Positions 5,375 to 10,639 of a stretch of 10,639 nucleotides of DNA are shown in pieces. Numbering within the stretch: the stretch's first letter is position 1; every line of letters starts with the position of its first letter. The notes under the pieces were generated by a model. It saw nothing but the letters and a program-made list of their open reading frames with translations, did no database searches and was not told the DNA's origin. The translations under genes and the position numbers were made by a program. The stretch covers positions 1 to 10,639 of the forward strand of contig JAHFRO010000078.1 in the NCBI GenBank assembly GCA_023266245.1, read 5' to 3'. Origin of the DNA: Betaproteobacteria bacterium. GTDB lineage: Bacteria > Pseudomonadota > Gammaproteobacteria > Burkholderiales > SG8-41.

Positions 5375-7186
5375 TCATGCGTGATCGCATTCTTCAAGAA
5401 ACGTGATGAGGTTTTCGCGCAGCTCGTAATAGCGCGGGTGGGCAAGAAGCGCGCGGCGCGCGTGCGGACGCGAGAGAGGCACATTCATGATGCGCCCGAC
5501 CCTGGCGCGCGGTCCGTTGGTCATCATGACCACGCGGTCCGCCAGCAGGATCGCCTCATCCACGTCGTGCGTGACGATGATCGCGGTGATCTGGTTGCGC
5601 GCCCAGACCTCCATCAGCACTTCCTGCAGTTCCCAGCGCGTGAGCGAGTCGAGCATCCCGAAGGGCTCGTCGAGCAGTAGCAGCTTCGGCGAAAGTGCGA
5701 ATGCGCGCGCGATGCCGACGCGCTGCCGCATGCCGTTCGACAGTTCCGAGGCGCGCTTCTTCATCGCCGTCGCGAGCCCGACCCGCGCGAGGTAGTACTC
5801 GACGGTATCGCGGCGTTCGGCGGGCGAGGCGTGCTGAAAAACCTCGTCCACGCCCAAAGCGACGTTCTCGTAGGCGGTCAGCCACGGAACGAGGCTCGGT
5901 GCCTGGAACACCATGCCGCGATCCGGGCCTGCGTTCGCGATCTCCCGGCCGTCCAGAATGATCCCGCCCTCCGTGATGTCGGTGAGGCCCGCGATCATCG
6001 ACAGCACCGTCGACTTGCCGCAACCCGAATGCCCGATGATCGACACGAATTCCCCCTTGCGGATCTTCAGATTGAAGTTCTCCACGACCATCTGCGGCCC
6101 CTGTAGAGTCGGATAGACTTTGCCAAGCTGCGTGAACTCGACGAAGCGGTCGTCGTGCGGCCGCGGCGCAGACGCGCCGCGCGCCGGTTCGCCCGCGTCC
6201 TCTACCTCGAGCGCGGCCAGGCGGGCAGCGTGACGCATGCGAAGCAGCGTCGCCATTAGCGGCCGCGCGTTGCCCTTCGGTTGCGGCGCGAGCGACGGCA
6301 GTTGGATCACGTTCGCTCCGTCAGCGACGGCGCGCTGCGCGCCTACATCGATCAGGTATTGGGTCACGGCCCGCCGCAGGTCCTTGAAACGCGCGTTATG
6401 GTTCATCGCCCGGCGGTTGCGTGGTCGCGGAATGTCCACCGTGAAAGAAGGGCCCAGCGCCGCGCGCGGGCCCGGATTGAGCGGCACGATCCGGTCGGCG
6501 AGCATCAGCGCTTCGTCCACGTCATTGGTGATCAGCAGGACGGTCTTCTTTTCCTCATTCCAGATGCGGGTAATCTCGTCCTGAAGCTTGGCGCGCGTCA
6601 GCGCGTCGAGAGCGGAAAGCGGCTCATCGAGCAGCAACACATCCGGATTCGCCGCCAGCGCGCGCGCCACCGCGACGCGCTGGCGCATGCCGCCGGAAAG
6701 TTCAGCCGGGCGCTTGTAAACCGCGGCAGACAGCCCCACCAACTCGACGTAGCGCGTCACGCGCTCGCGCCGTTCCGCCTTCGGTCGATCGGCGAACACG
6801 CTGTTCACGGCCAGCGCGACATTCTCGCCGACGGTGAGCCACGGCATCAGCGAGTAGCTCTGGAACACGACGCCCCGGTCGGGCCCCGGCCCCCGCATTG
6901 GACGGCCGGCCTTGAGCGCACTGCCGACGTCGGGTTTGATCAGGCCCGCGAGAAGATTCACGAGAGTCGTCTTGCCGCTGCCGGAGAAGCCGACGACCGC
7001 GACGAATTCGCACTCGGCTATGGAAAGATTGATGTCCCGCAGGACCTCGGCGCGCGCGGCGCCGGAACCATAGCTTTTCGCCACGCCGCGCAGCTCCAGG
7101 GCGAAGGCCGCGGGCGCCGGCGTGGGACCGAACGATGCCAATTCCTGGACTTGAGTCACCGGGATCAGCATGGCGGGGACTGTCAT
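5375..7186 (-). CDS. nrtCD: Nitrate ABC transporter, fused tandem ATPases (NrtC-NrtD type)
   Basis: This 603-residue cytoplasmic protein supplies both ATPase domains of a nitrate/nitrite importer. Domain 1 (about 28-260): Walker A GFSGSGKTT 66-74, Q-loop FQSYSLMPW, signature LSGGM 163-167, Walker B LLLDEP with Glu188. Domain 2 (about 347-575): Walker A GHSGCGKST 385-393, Q-loop FQAPSLVPW, signature LSNGM 482-486, Walker B LLLLDEP with Glu507, switch His540 (THDVDEA). In domain 1 the switch position is Asn221 (TNDVDEA). A linker of about 85 residues joins the halves. Cyanobacterial NrtC and NrtD are separate proteins, and NrtC there carries an NrtA-like C-terminal domain. Here both are ATPase-only and fused. 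The gene starts 13 bases after nrtB, with a modest GAGG upstream. The call as the nitrate ATPase rests on family resemblance and the adjacent nrtA and nrtB. Confidence 0.93.
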   Translation of the reverse strand: MTVPAMLIPVTQVQELASFGPTPAPAAFALELRGVAKSYGSGAARAEVLRDINLSIAECEFVAVVGFSGSGKTTLVNLLAGLIKPDVGSALKAGRPMRGPGPDRGVVFQSYSLMPWLTVGENVALAVNSVFADRPKAERRERVTRYVELVGLSAAVYKRPAELSGGMRQRVAVARALAANPDVLLLDEPLSALDALTRAKLQDEITRIWNEEKKTVLLITNDVDEALMLADRIVPLNPGPRAALGPSFTVDIPRPRNRRAMNHNARFKDLRRAVTQYLIDVGAQRAVADGANVIQLPSLAPQPKGNARPLMATLLRMRHAARLAALEVEDAGEPARGASAPRPHDDRFVEFTQLGKVYPTLQGPQMVVENFNLKIRKGEFVSIIGHSGCGKSTVLSMIAGLTDITEGGIILDGREIANAGPDRGMVFQAPSLVPWLTAYENVALGVDEVFQHASPAERRDTVEYYLARVGLATAMKKRASELSNGMRQRVGIARAFALSPKLLLLDEPFGMLDSLTRWELQEVLMEVWARNQITAIIVTHDVDEAILLADRVVMMTNGPRARVGRIMNVPLSRPHARRALLAHPRYYELRENLITFLEECDHA

Positions 7187-7199
7187 AACGGCCTCGATC

Positions 7200-8171
7200 T
7201 TAGTGGCGTGCCGCGAGTTGCTGCAGGCCGAGCATGATGCGGTCGAGCAGGAAGCCGATCAAACCGATGGTAAACACCGCGACCATGATGCGGCTCAACG
7301 ACTCCTGGCTGCCGTTCTGGAACTCGTCCCAGACGAACTTGCCGAGTCCAGGGTTCTGCGCCAGCATCTCCGCAGCGATCAGCACCATCCAGCCCACTCC
7401 GAGAGACAGACGCATCCCGGTGAAGATGTAGGGCAGCGCCGAGGGCACGACGATCTTACGCACCTTGGTGGCCCAGGGAAGTTGCAACACGCGCGAGACG
7501 TTGTGCAGATCCCTGTCGACCGAATGGACCCCGACCGCGGTGTTGATGAGCGTCGGCCACAACGAGCACAACGTCACCGTGATCGCGGACACCAGGAACG
7601 ACTTCTGGAACAGCGCGCCGTCGGTCGTTACGTAGACCGCGCTCACAATCAGCGTGACGATGGGCAGCCAGGCGAGTGGCGAGACCGGGCGGAAGACCTG
7701 GATCATCGGGTTGAGCGCCGCCTGAACCACGCGACTCGAGCCGCACAGGATGCCAAGCGGCACTGCGACGAGTGACGCCAGCAGGAATCCGGTGAACACC
7801 GTCTTCAGGCTGGTGACGATCTGGTCAACGAAGGTCGGCTTACCCGTCCACCTGTGAATCGTCACCTCGGCCTTGGGATCCTCGGCGAGCAGCTTCTTGT
7901 TGCGCTCTTCCTGCCGCTCGTAGAACTCGGCCTGTTTTGCCCGTTCGGCCAGATGATCGTTGAGGAGGCTTTTCGCCTGGGCGAGGACCTGCACCGGCCC
8001 AGGCACCGCGCCGAGGCTGGTCTGCACCCGCGCCGCGCTCATCGACCACAGCCACAGAAAAGCGGCTACCGCGACGACCGGCACGCCGATAGCAAAGACG
8101 ATCGCCCGCGCCAGCTCGCGCGGGTCGCGGCTCGCGATGAAGCCGCCGAAGAAGTGCAGTACTTTCTGCAT
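7200..8171 (-). CDS. nrtB: Nitrate ABC transporter permease
   Basis: This 323-residue inner-membrane permease has about six membrane helices (roughly 22-43, 119-145, 165-183, 189-213, 249-270, 292-315). The cytoplasmic coupling loop is at 224-245 (NVSRVLQLPWATKVRKIVVP), matching the EAA loop of the nitrate/sulfonate/taurine permease family. Between helices 1 and 2 sits a charged helical insert (about 60-110, including EFYERQEERNKKLLAEDP), which I associate with proteobacterial NrtB proteins and which probably lies in the periplasm. The start is supported by GGGAG 7 bases upstream. It lies 21 bases after nrtA, so the two are cotranscribed. As a homodimer it would take nitrate or nitrite from NrtA, driven by the fused ATPase. 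Confidence 0.95.
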   Translation of the reverse strand: MQKVLHFFGGFIASRDPRELARAIVFAIGVPVVAVAAFLWLWSMSAARVQTSLGAVPGPVQVLAQAKSLLNDHLAERAKQAEFYERQEERNKKLLAEDPKAEVTIHRWTGKPTFVDQIVTSLKTVFTGFLLASLVAVPLGILCGSSRVVQAALNPMIQVFRPVSPLAWLPIVTLIVSAVYVTTDGALFQKSFLVSAITVTLCSLWPTLINTAVGVHSVDRDLHNVSRVLQLPWATKVRKIVVPSALPYIFTGMRLSLGVGWMVLIAAEMLAQNPGLGKFVWDEFQNGSQESLSRIMVAVFTIGLIGFLLDRIMLGLQQLAARH

Positions 8172-8192
8172 GACGATGCTCCCGATAAACGC

Positions 8193-9581
8193 TCAGTTCT
8201 TGACCGTCTGTTCGCCCTTCAGCCCGATCTTCAACTTTTTGAGGTACTCGTTCGGCTTCTTCGCGTCGAATACGATGCCGTCGATGAAGCCGTCCTGCGG
8301 TCCCCGGAATCCGTCGCTCTTCATTGGGAAATCGGACTCCTTCGCCTTGCCTTCGGCGATCAGTTCCTTCGCCGCTTGCATGTAAATATCGGGGCGATAA
8401 ACCTGCTTCGCCGTCTCGAAGAACCAAGCATCGGGCTTGCCCTCCGGAATCTGGCCCCAACGCCGCATCTGCGTGAGGTACCAGATCGCGTCGCTGTAAA
8501 AGGGGTAAGTCGCGTGGTAACGGAAGAAGACGTTGAAGTCGGGCATCGCCCGCTTGTCGCCCTTTTCATACTCGTAGGTGCCGGTCATGCTGTTGGCGAT
8601 CACGTCCTCGTCGGCGCCGACGTAGTTCGGCCTGGAGAGGATCTTCACCGCCTCTTTCCGGTTCGCCGCGCTCTGGTCGAGCCACATGCCGGCGCGGATC
8701 AAGGCCTTTACCACCGCAACGTGGGTGCGCGGATACTTCTCGGCCCAGCCATTGGTGACGCCGAACACCTTCTCGGGGTTGTTCTTCCAGATTTCGTAGT
8801 CGGTGATCACCGGCACGCCGATGCCCTTCGCCACCGCCTGCTGGTTCCACGGTTCGCCGACGCAGTAGCCGTGGATTGTTCCGGACTCCAGCGTCGCCGG
8901 CATCTGCGGCGGAGGCGTGACCGAAATCAGCACGTCGGCTTCGGTCTGGCCGTTCACGTCGGTCGCCGAGTAGAAACCCGGGTGTATCCCGCCGGAGGCG
9001 AGCCAGTAGCGCAGCTCGTAGTTGTGCGTGGACAGCGGGAACACCATGCCCATCTTGAACTGCTTGCCCTCGGCCTTGAACTTCTCGACCACCTTCTTGA
9101 GCGCTTCGGCCTTGATCGGGTGCACCGGCTTCGCGTCCTTCAGAGGCACGTGCTTGCGCATCTCCTTCCACACCTCGTTCGAGACCGTGATGCCATTGCC
9201 GTTTAAATCCATGCTGAACGCGGTGATCACAGGAGCCTTCGTGCCGACGCCGATGGTCGCGCCGAGCGGCTGGCCAGCGAGCATGTGCGCGCCGTCGAGC
9301 TGACTGTCAATCACGCGGTCGAGCAGCACCTTCCAGTTCGCCTGAGCTTCGAGCGTGACGAACAACCCCTCCTCGTCGAAATACTTCTTCTCGTAGGCGA
9401 TTACGAGCGGCACACAATCGGTGAGCTTGATGAACCCGAATTTGAGCGCTTCCTTCTCGGGCCGCGCCTTCTGCGCGCTGGCCGGCAGGCCGAGCACCGA
9501 GGCGCCGGCGAGTAGCGAGAGGTCGGCCAGGAACTTGCGGCGGGACAAGCCGCGGTGTCGCTTCACAATAGAGTTGGGCAT
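8193..9581 (-). CDS. nrtA: Nitrate-binding protein, Tat-exported
   Basis: This 462-residue periplasmic protein delivers nitrate/nitrite to the NrtB permease. A twin-arginine signal is clear: SRRKFLADLS at 13-22, a hydrophobic run to about 34, and ASA before QK (cleavage near 36). Family motifs are GAHMLAGQPLG (98-107), LSTHNYELRYWLASGGI with His186, and GYCVGEPWNQQAV (238-250). His186, and probably Trp83 and Gln104, correspond to the nitrate pocket of cyanobacterial NrtA. There is no lipobox, so unlike cyanobacterial NrtA it should be soluble. An in-frame ATG at 9614 would add 11 residues. It has no ribosome binding site of its own, but overlaps the stop of the small ORF upstream (ATGA). I prefer 9581 because AAAGGA lies 11 bases before it and the Tat n-region has normal length. 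A related cyanate or bicarbonate binder is less likely given NasT and the ANTAR leader. Confidence 0.94.
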   Translation of the reverse strand: MPNSIVKRHRGLSRRKFLADLSLLAGASVLGLPASAQKARPEKEALKFGFIKLTDCVPLVIAYEKKYFDEEGLFVTLEAQANWKVLLDRVIDSQLDGAHMLAGQPLGATIGVGTKAPVITAFSMDLNGNGITVSNEVWKEMRKHVPLKDAKPVHPIKAEALKKVVEKFKAEGKQFKMGMVFPLSTHNYELRYWLASGGIHPGFYSATDVNGQTEADVLISVTPPPQMPATLESGTIHGYCVGEPWNQQAVAKGIGVPVITDYEIWKNNPEKVFGVTNGWAEKYPRTHVAVVKALIRAGMWLDQSAANRKEAVKILSRPNYVGADEDVIANSMTGTYEYEKGDKRAMPDFNVFFRYHATYPFYSDAIWYLTQMRRWGQIPEGKPDAWFFETAKQVYRPDIYMQAAKELIAEGKAKESDFPMKSDGFRGPQDGFIDGIVFDAKKPNEYLKKLKIGLKGEQTVKN

Positions 9582-9610
9582 GGCAGCTGATTTCCTTTCA
9601 AAAATTGGCG

Positions 9611-9703
9611 TCATCGTTGGCCCGCGCTACGCGGCAAGTCGCGCCGTACTTCCTCGCGTAGTGCGGCTGTGGTCAATGCGGGTCGCTGCAGTCGATTGCT
9701 CAT
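9611..9703 (-). CDS. Candidate 30-residue leader ORF upstream of nrtA
   Basis: The ATG at 9703 has a good Shine-Dalgarno sequence (AGGAG, 6 bases upstream), better than that of nrtA. The peptide begins MSNRLQRPALTTAALREEV, is rich in Arg, Leu and Ala, and is probably helical. It ends in an ATGA overlap with the alternative nrtA start at 9614, and 29 bases before the preferred nrtA start. It lies just past the attenuator, so it is translated only when transcription reads through. It could couple translation to nrtA by opening the hairpin at 9627-9661, encode a small protein, or be chance. I do not recognise it. Confidence 0.4.
   Translation of the reverse strand: MSNRLQRPALTTAALREEVRRDLPRSAGQR
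9627..9661 (-). repeat. Inverted repeat in the nrtA leader
   Basis: CTACGCG and CGCGTAG form a perfect 7-bp stem around a 21-base interior that can itself pair AAGT with ACTT. It lies inside the small leader ORF, about 45 bases before the nrtA start. No U-run follows. A ribosome translating the small ORF would melt it. Confidence 0.35.
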
Positions 9704-9730
9704 GTCTTGCTCCTGCAATTTGCGTGCGCC

Positions 9731-9774
9731 AAAAAAAAAGTCCATTTCGCGAATACTCCTCGCAAAAATGGACT
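9731..9774 (-). terminator. Intrinsic terminator (attenuator) in the nrtA leader
   Basis: On the minus strand AGTCCATTT pairs with AAATGGACT, and the stem continues through GCGA/TCGC around a short loop (GGAGTAT). A run of nine T follows at 9731-9739, the first of which closes the stem. Its 5' arm shares bases 9770-9774 with hairpin P2 of the ANTAR target, so the two structures exclude each other. From the predicted start at 9824 the terminated RNA would be about 90 bases. Confidence 0.9.
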
Positions 9775-9814
9775 CCGTTGTCCGCTCGTTAAGCGCGTCC
9801 GCCGTTGGACGCAC
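9770..9814 (-). promoter_or_regulatory. Two-hexaloop ANTAR RNA target (NasT antiterminator site)
   Basis: Two hairpins each carry a 6-base loop with A at position 1 and G at position 4, the established ANTAR recognition rule. P1: stem GTGCGTCC/GGACGCGC (8 bp with one G-U pair), loop AACGGC at 9801-9806. P2: stem GGAC/GTCC, loop AACGGA at 9774-9779. A 9-base linker (9784-9792) separates them. The 3' arm of P2 is part of the 5' arm of the terminator. NasT binding should hold P2 and stop the terminator forming, so nrtA and the genes beyond are transcribed. The two loops share five bases (AACGG). Confidence 0.9.
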
Positions 9815-9835
9815 TGTCAACTGTAAACCTGCTAA

Positions 9836-9850
9836 GCAAACGCTGTGCCA
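9836..9850 (-). promoter_or_regulatory. Sigma-54 (RpoN) promoter for the nrtA operon
   Basis: TGGCAC (9845-9850), five bases, then TTGC (9836-9839) followed by T match the sigma-54 consensus TGGCAC-N5-TTGCW with the required spacing. Counting 12 bases from the C of the -12 GC puts the transcription start at about A9824, ten bases before ANTAR hairpin P1. That is where a leader beginning with P1 should start. It implies dependence on an enhancer-binding activator, presumably NtrC. Confidence 0.9.
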
Positions 9851-9888
9851 AGCCTGATTGCGCTTGCTATCTCGGTGAATCAGCTAAG

Positions 9889-9901
9889 AAATAACTTGAT
9901 A
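9889..9901 (-). promoter_or_regulatory. Possible IHF site
   Basis: TATCAAGTTATTT fits the IHF core WATCAA-N4-TTR except at the last base. It sits in an A/T-rich patch, about 65-77 bases upstream of the predicted start and between the NtrC site and the promoter, where IHF usually bends DNA at sigma-54 promoters. The core is short, so chance is possible. Confidence 0.45.
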
Positions 9902-9906
9902 ACTTG
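9891..9906 (-). repeat. Tandem 8-bp direct repeat CAAGTTAT
   Basis: CAAGTTAT occurs twice without a gap (9899-9906 and 9891-9898), overlapping the IHF-like core. The first copy also ends a short palindrome, ATAAC-AA-GTTAT (9899-9910). It may be a binding site or part of a generally A/T-rich bend. Confidence 0.35.
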
Positions 9907-9910
9907 TTAT

Positions 9911-9930
9911 GATCCAAGCATATCGGGATC
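9911..9930. repeat. Inverted repeat GATCC-N10-GGATC
   Basis: Two 5-bp arms with centres 15 bases apart lie between the NtrC site and the A/T patch. The symmetry could mark a dimeric regulator, but the arms are short and I know no factor with this site. Confidence 0.25.
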
Positions 9931-9936
9931 AACAAT

Positions 9937-9953
9937 TGCACTGTTGCGGTGCA
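9937..9953. promoter_or_regulatory. NtrC enhancer site
   Basis: TGCACTGTTGCGGTGCA on the plus strand matches the NtrC pattern TGCACY-N5-GGTGCA at every fixed position. Its centre is about 121 bases upstream of the predicted sigma-54 start, the usual enhancer distance. It implies activation under nitrogen limitation. I see only one full site; a weaker partner was not evident. Confidence 0.85.
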
Positions 9954-9986
9954 ACAAGAGACGCTCATGCCTCGAAATGGAATATT

Positions 9987-10580
9987 TTAGGTCGTGATCA
10001 GGCTGGCGACCGCAATCACCTGCCGCGCGACCTCGGAGAGCCGCGAGTTGCTCTCCATCGCCTGCTTGCGCAGTGCGCGGTACGATTCTTCTTCCGACAG
10101 GTTGCGGCTTCTCATCAGGATGCCTTTGGCGCGCTCGATCAGCTTGCGCTCGGCGAGCTTGAGCTCGGTGTCTTCGAGCCCGCGCTTCAGTGCCTGAAAC
10201 TGCTCGAAGCGTGCAATCGCAGCATCGATGATGGGGCCGATGCGCTCGGCCGCCATACCGTCGACGACATAGGCACTGACGCCCGCCTCCGTCGCGGCGC
10301 GGATCTTTTCACCATTGCCGTCGTGCGTGAACATCACCACTGGCCGCGGCTCGTCGCGGCTCATAACGTACAGGTTCTCGAGCGTGTCGCGATCGGGCGA
10401 ATCGGTTTCGATGATGACGATATCGGGCTTGAGCGCGATTACCTGCCGATGCAGGTCGAACGTCGACGGTACGTGGGCGATCATCTCATACCCCGATTGC
10501 ACGAGCGCACGCTGCAGTACCTCGGCGCGTTCCACCACTTCATCGATGATCATTACTTTCAACATCCGGACCCGCCCCAT
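9987..10580 (-). CDS. nasT: NasT-type ANTAR antitermination regulator
   Basis: This 197-residue cytoplasmic RNA-binding regulator has a receiver-like domain (about 6-120), a helical linker and a C-terminal ANTAR domain (about 137-191). ANTAR is plain from LAERKLIERAKGILMRSRNL, SYRALRKQAMESNSRL and EVARQVI. The receiver looks inactive: the usual phosphate-accepting Asp is Glu58 (IIETDSPDRD) and the conserved Lys is replaced (YVVDG, Asp107). That agrees with NasT being controlled by the nitrate sensor NasS and not by phosphorylation. Its predicted RNA target lies 170-220 bases downstream, ahead of nrtA. Start 10580 is supported by GAGG 8 bases upstream; an ATG five codons in (10565) is an alternative. 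It starts 10 bases after the preceding gene. Confidence 0.95.
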   Translation of the reverse strand: MGRVRMLKVMIIDEVVERAEVLQRALVQSGYEMIAHVPSTFDLHRQVIALKPDIVIIETDSPDRDTLENLYVMSRDEPRPVVMFTHDGNGEKIRAATEAGVSAYVVDGMAAERIGPIIDAAIARFEQFQALKRGLEDTELKLAERKLIERAKGILMRSRNLSEEESYRALRKQAMESNSRLSEVARQVIAVASLITT

Positions 10581-10590
10581 GGCAAGTGCC

Positions 10591-10639
10591 TCACGCGGCG
10601 GCGAGACTGCCGGTCTCGACGGCGACGATCGCCTTGGCC
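10591..10639 (-). CDS. 3' end of an upstream gene, possibly nasS
   Basis: The frame from 10638 reads AKAIVAVETGSLAAA and ends in TGA at 10591-10593, ten bases before the nasT start. That is normal operon spacing, so I take it as the end of a real gene. The usual partner of NasT is NasS, an NrtA-like nitrate/nitrite sensor encoded directly upstream. The fragment is too short to identify by sequence, so nasS is inference from position alone. Confidence 0.55.
   Translation of the reverse strand, partial: AKAIVAVETGSLAAA

Noticed and set aside
5375..7186. A frameshift or assembly join of separate nrtC and nrtD genes.
   Set aside because: The linker is continuous, in frame and coding-like, and both halves have complete motifs, so a true fusion is simpler.
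9942..9956. Hairpin TGTTGC-ACC-GCAACA as a nasT terminator.
   Set aside because: The 3-base loop and missing T-tract argue against it, and the bases are better explained as the NtrC site.
1..10639. CRISPR arrays, tRNA or rRNA genes, insertion sequences.
   Set aside because: No regular repeat-spacer pattern, tRNA-like fold, transposase or terminal repeats were seen on either strand.

Overview
The window looks like part of a GC-rich Pseudomonadota chromosome. A betaproteobacterium is my best guess, from the gene families, the high G/C at third codon positions and the NtrC/sigma-54/NasT style of control; the sequence does not prove it. Every gene I can support lies on the minus strand, so the window is read from right to left (10639 to 1).

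Right end (10639 to 9582), regulation: the last 15 codons of an unidentified gene are followed by a NasT-type ANTAR antiterminator. The 400-base gap after nasT carries a control region that can be read almost base by base. It holds a perfect NtrC-type enhancer (9937-9953), an IHF-like A/T patch, a perfect sigma-54 promoter (9836-9850, predicted start at A9824), a two-hexaloop ANTAR RNA target (9770-9814) and an intrinsic terminator that shares bases with the second hairpin (9731-9774). A 30-codon small ORF with a good ribosome binding site lies beyond the terminator. This fits dual control: nitrogen limitation through NtrC/sigma-54, and nitrate or nitrite presence through NasT antitermination.

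Middle (9581 to 5375), nitrate import: nrtA (Tat-exported binding protein), nrtB (permease) and a single 603-residue protein joining two ABC ATPases (nrtC and nrtD type). The two ATPase halves are asymmetric, and both deviations fall in the same predicted composite ATP site.

Left (5197 to 277), a redox module downstream of the transporter: a NirB/NasC-like FAD and [2Fe-2S] protein fused to a five-helix membrane domain with two H-x13-H helices (predicted di-heme cytochrome b), a membrane-anchored cytochrome with 11 heme motifs, a DUF3365 (Tll0287-like) monoheme protein, a small cytochrome c and a single-domain globin. Read together, these could carry electrons from NAD(P)H in the cytoplasm through FAD, Fe-S and two b hemes to periplasmic c-type hemes. 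The globin would sit in the cytoplasm, perhaps handling nitric oxide. No catalytic nitrate or nitrite reductase (NasA, or the siroheme part of NirB) lies in the window. The module is the best candidate for an undescribed system here; its substrate is unknown. The left end (276 to 1) has no gene I can support.
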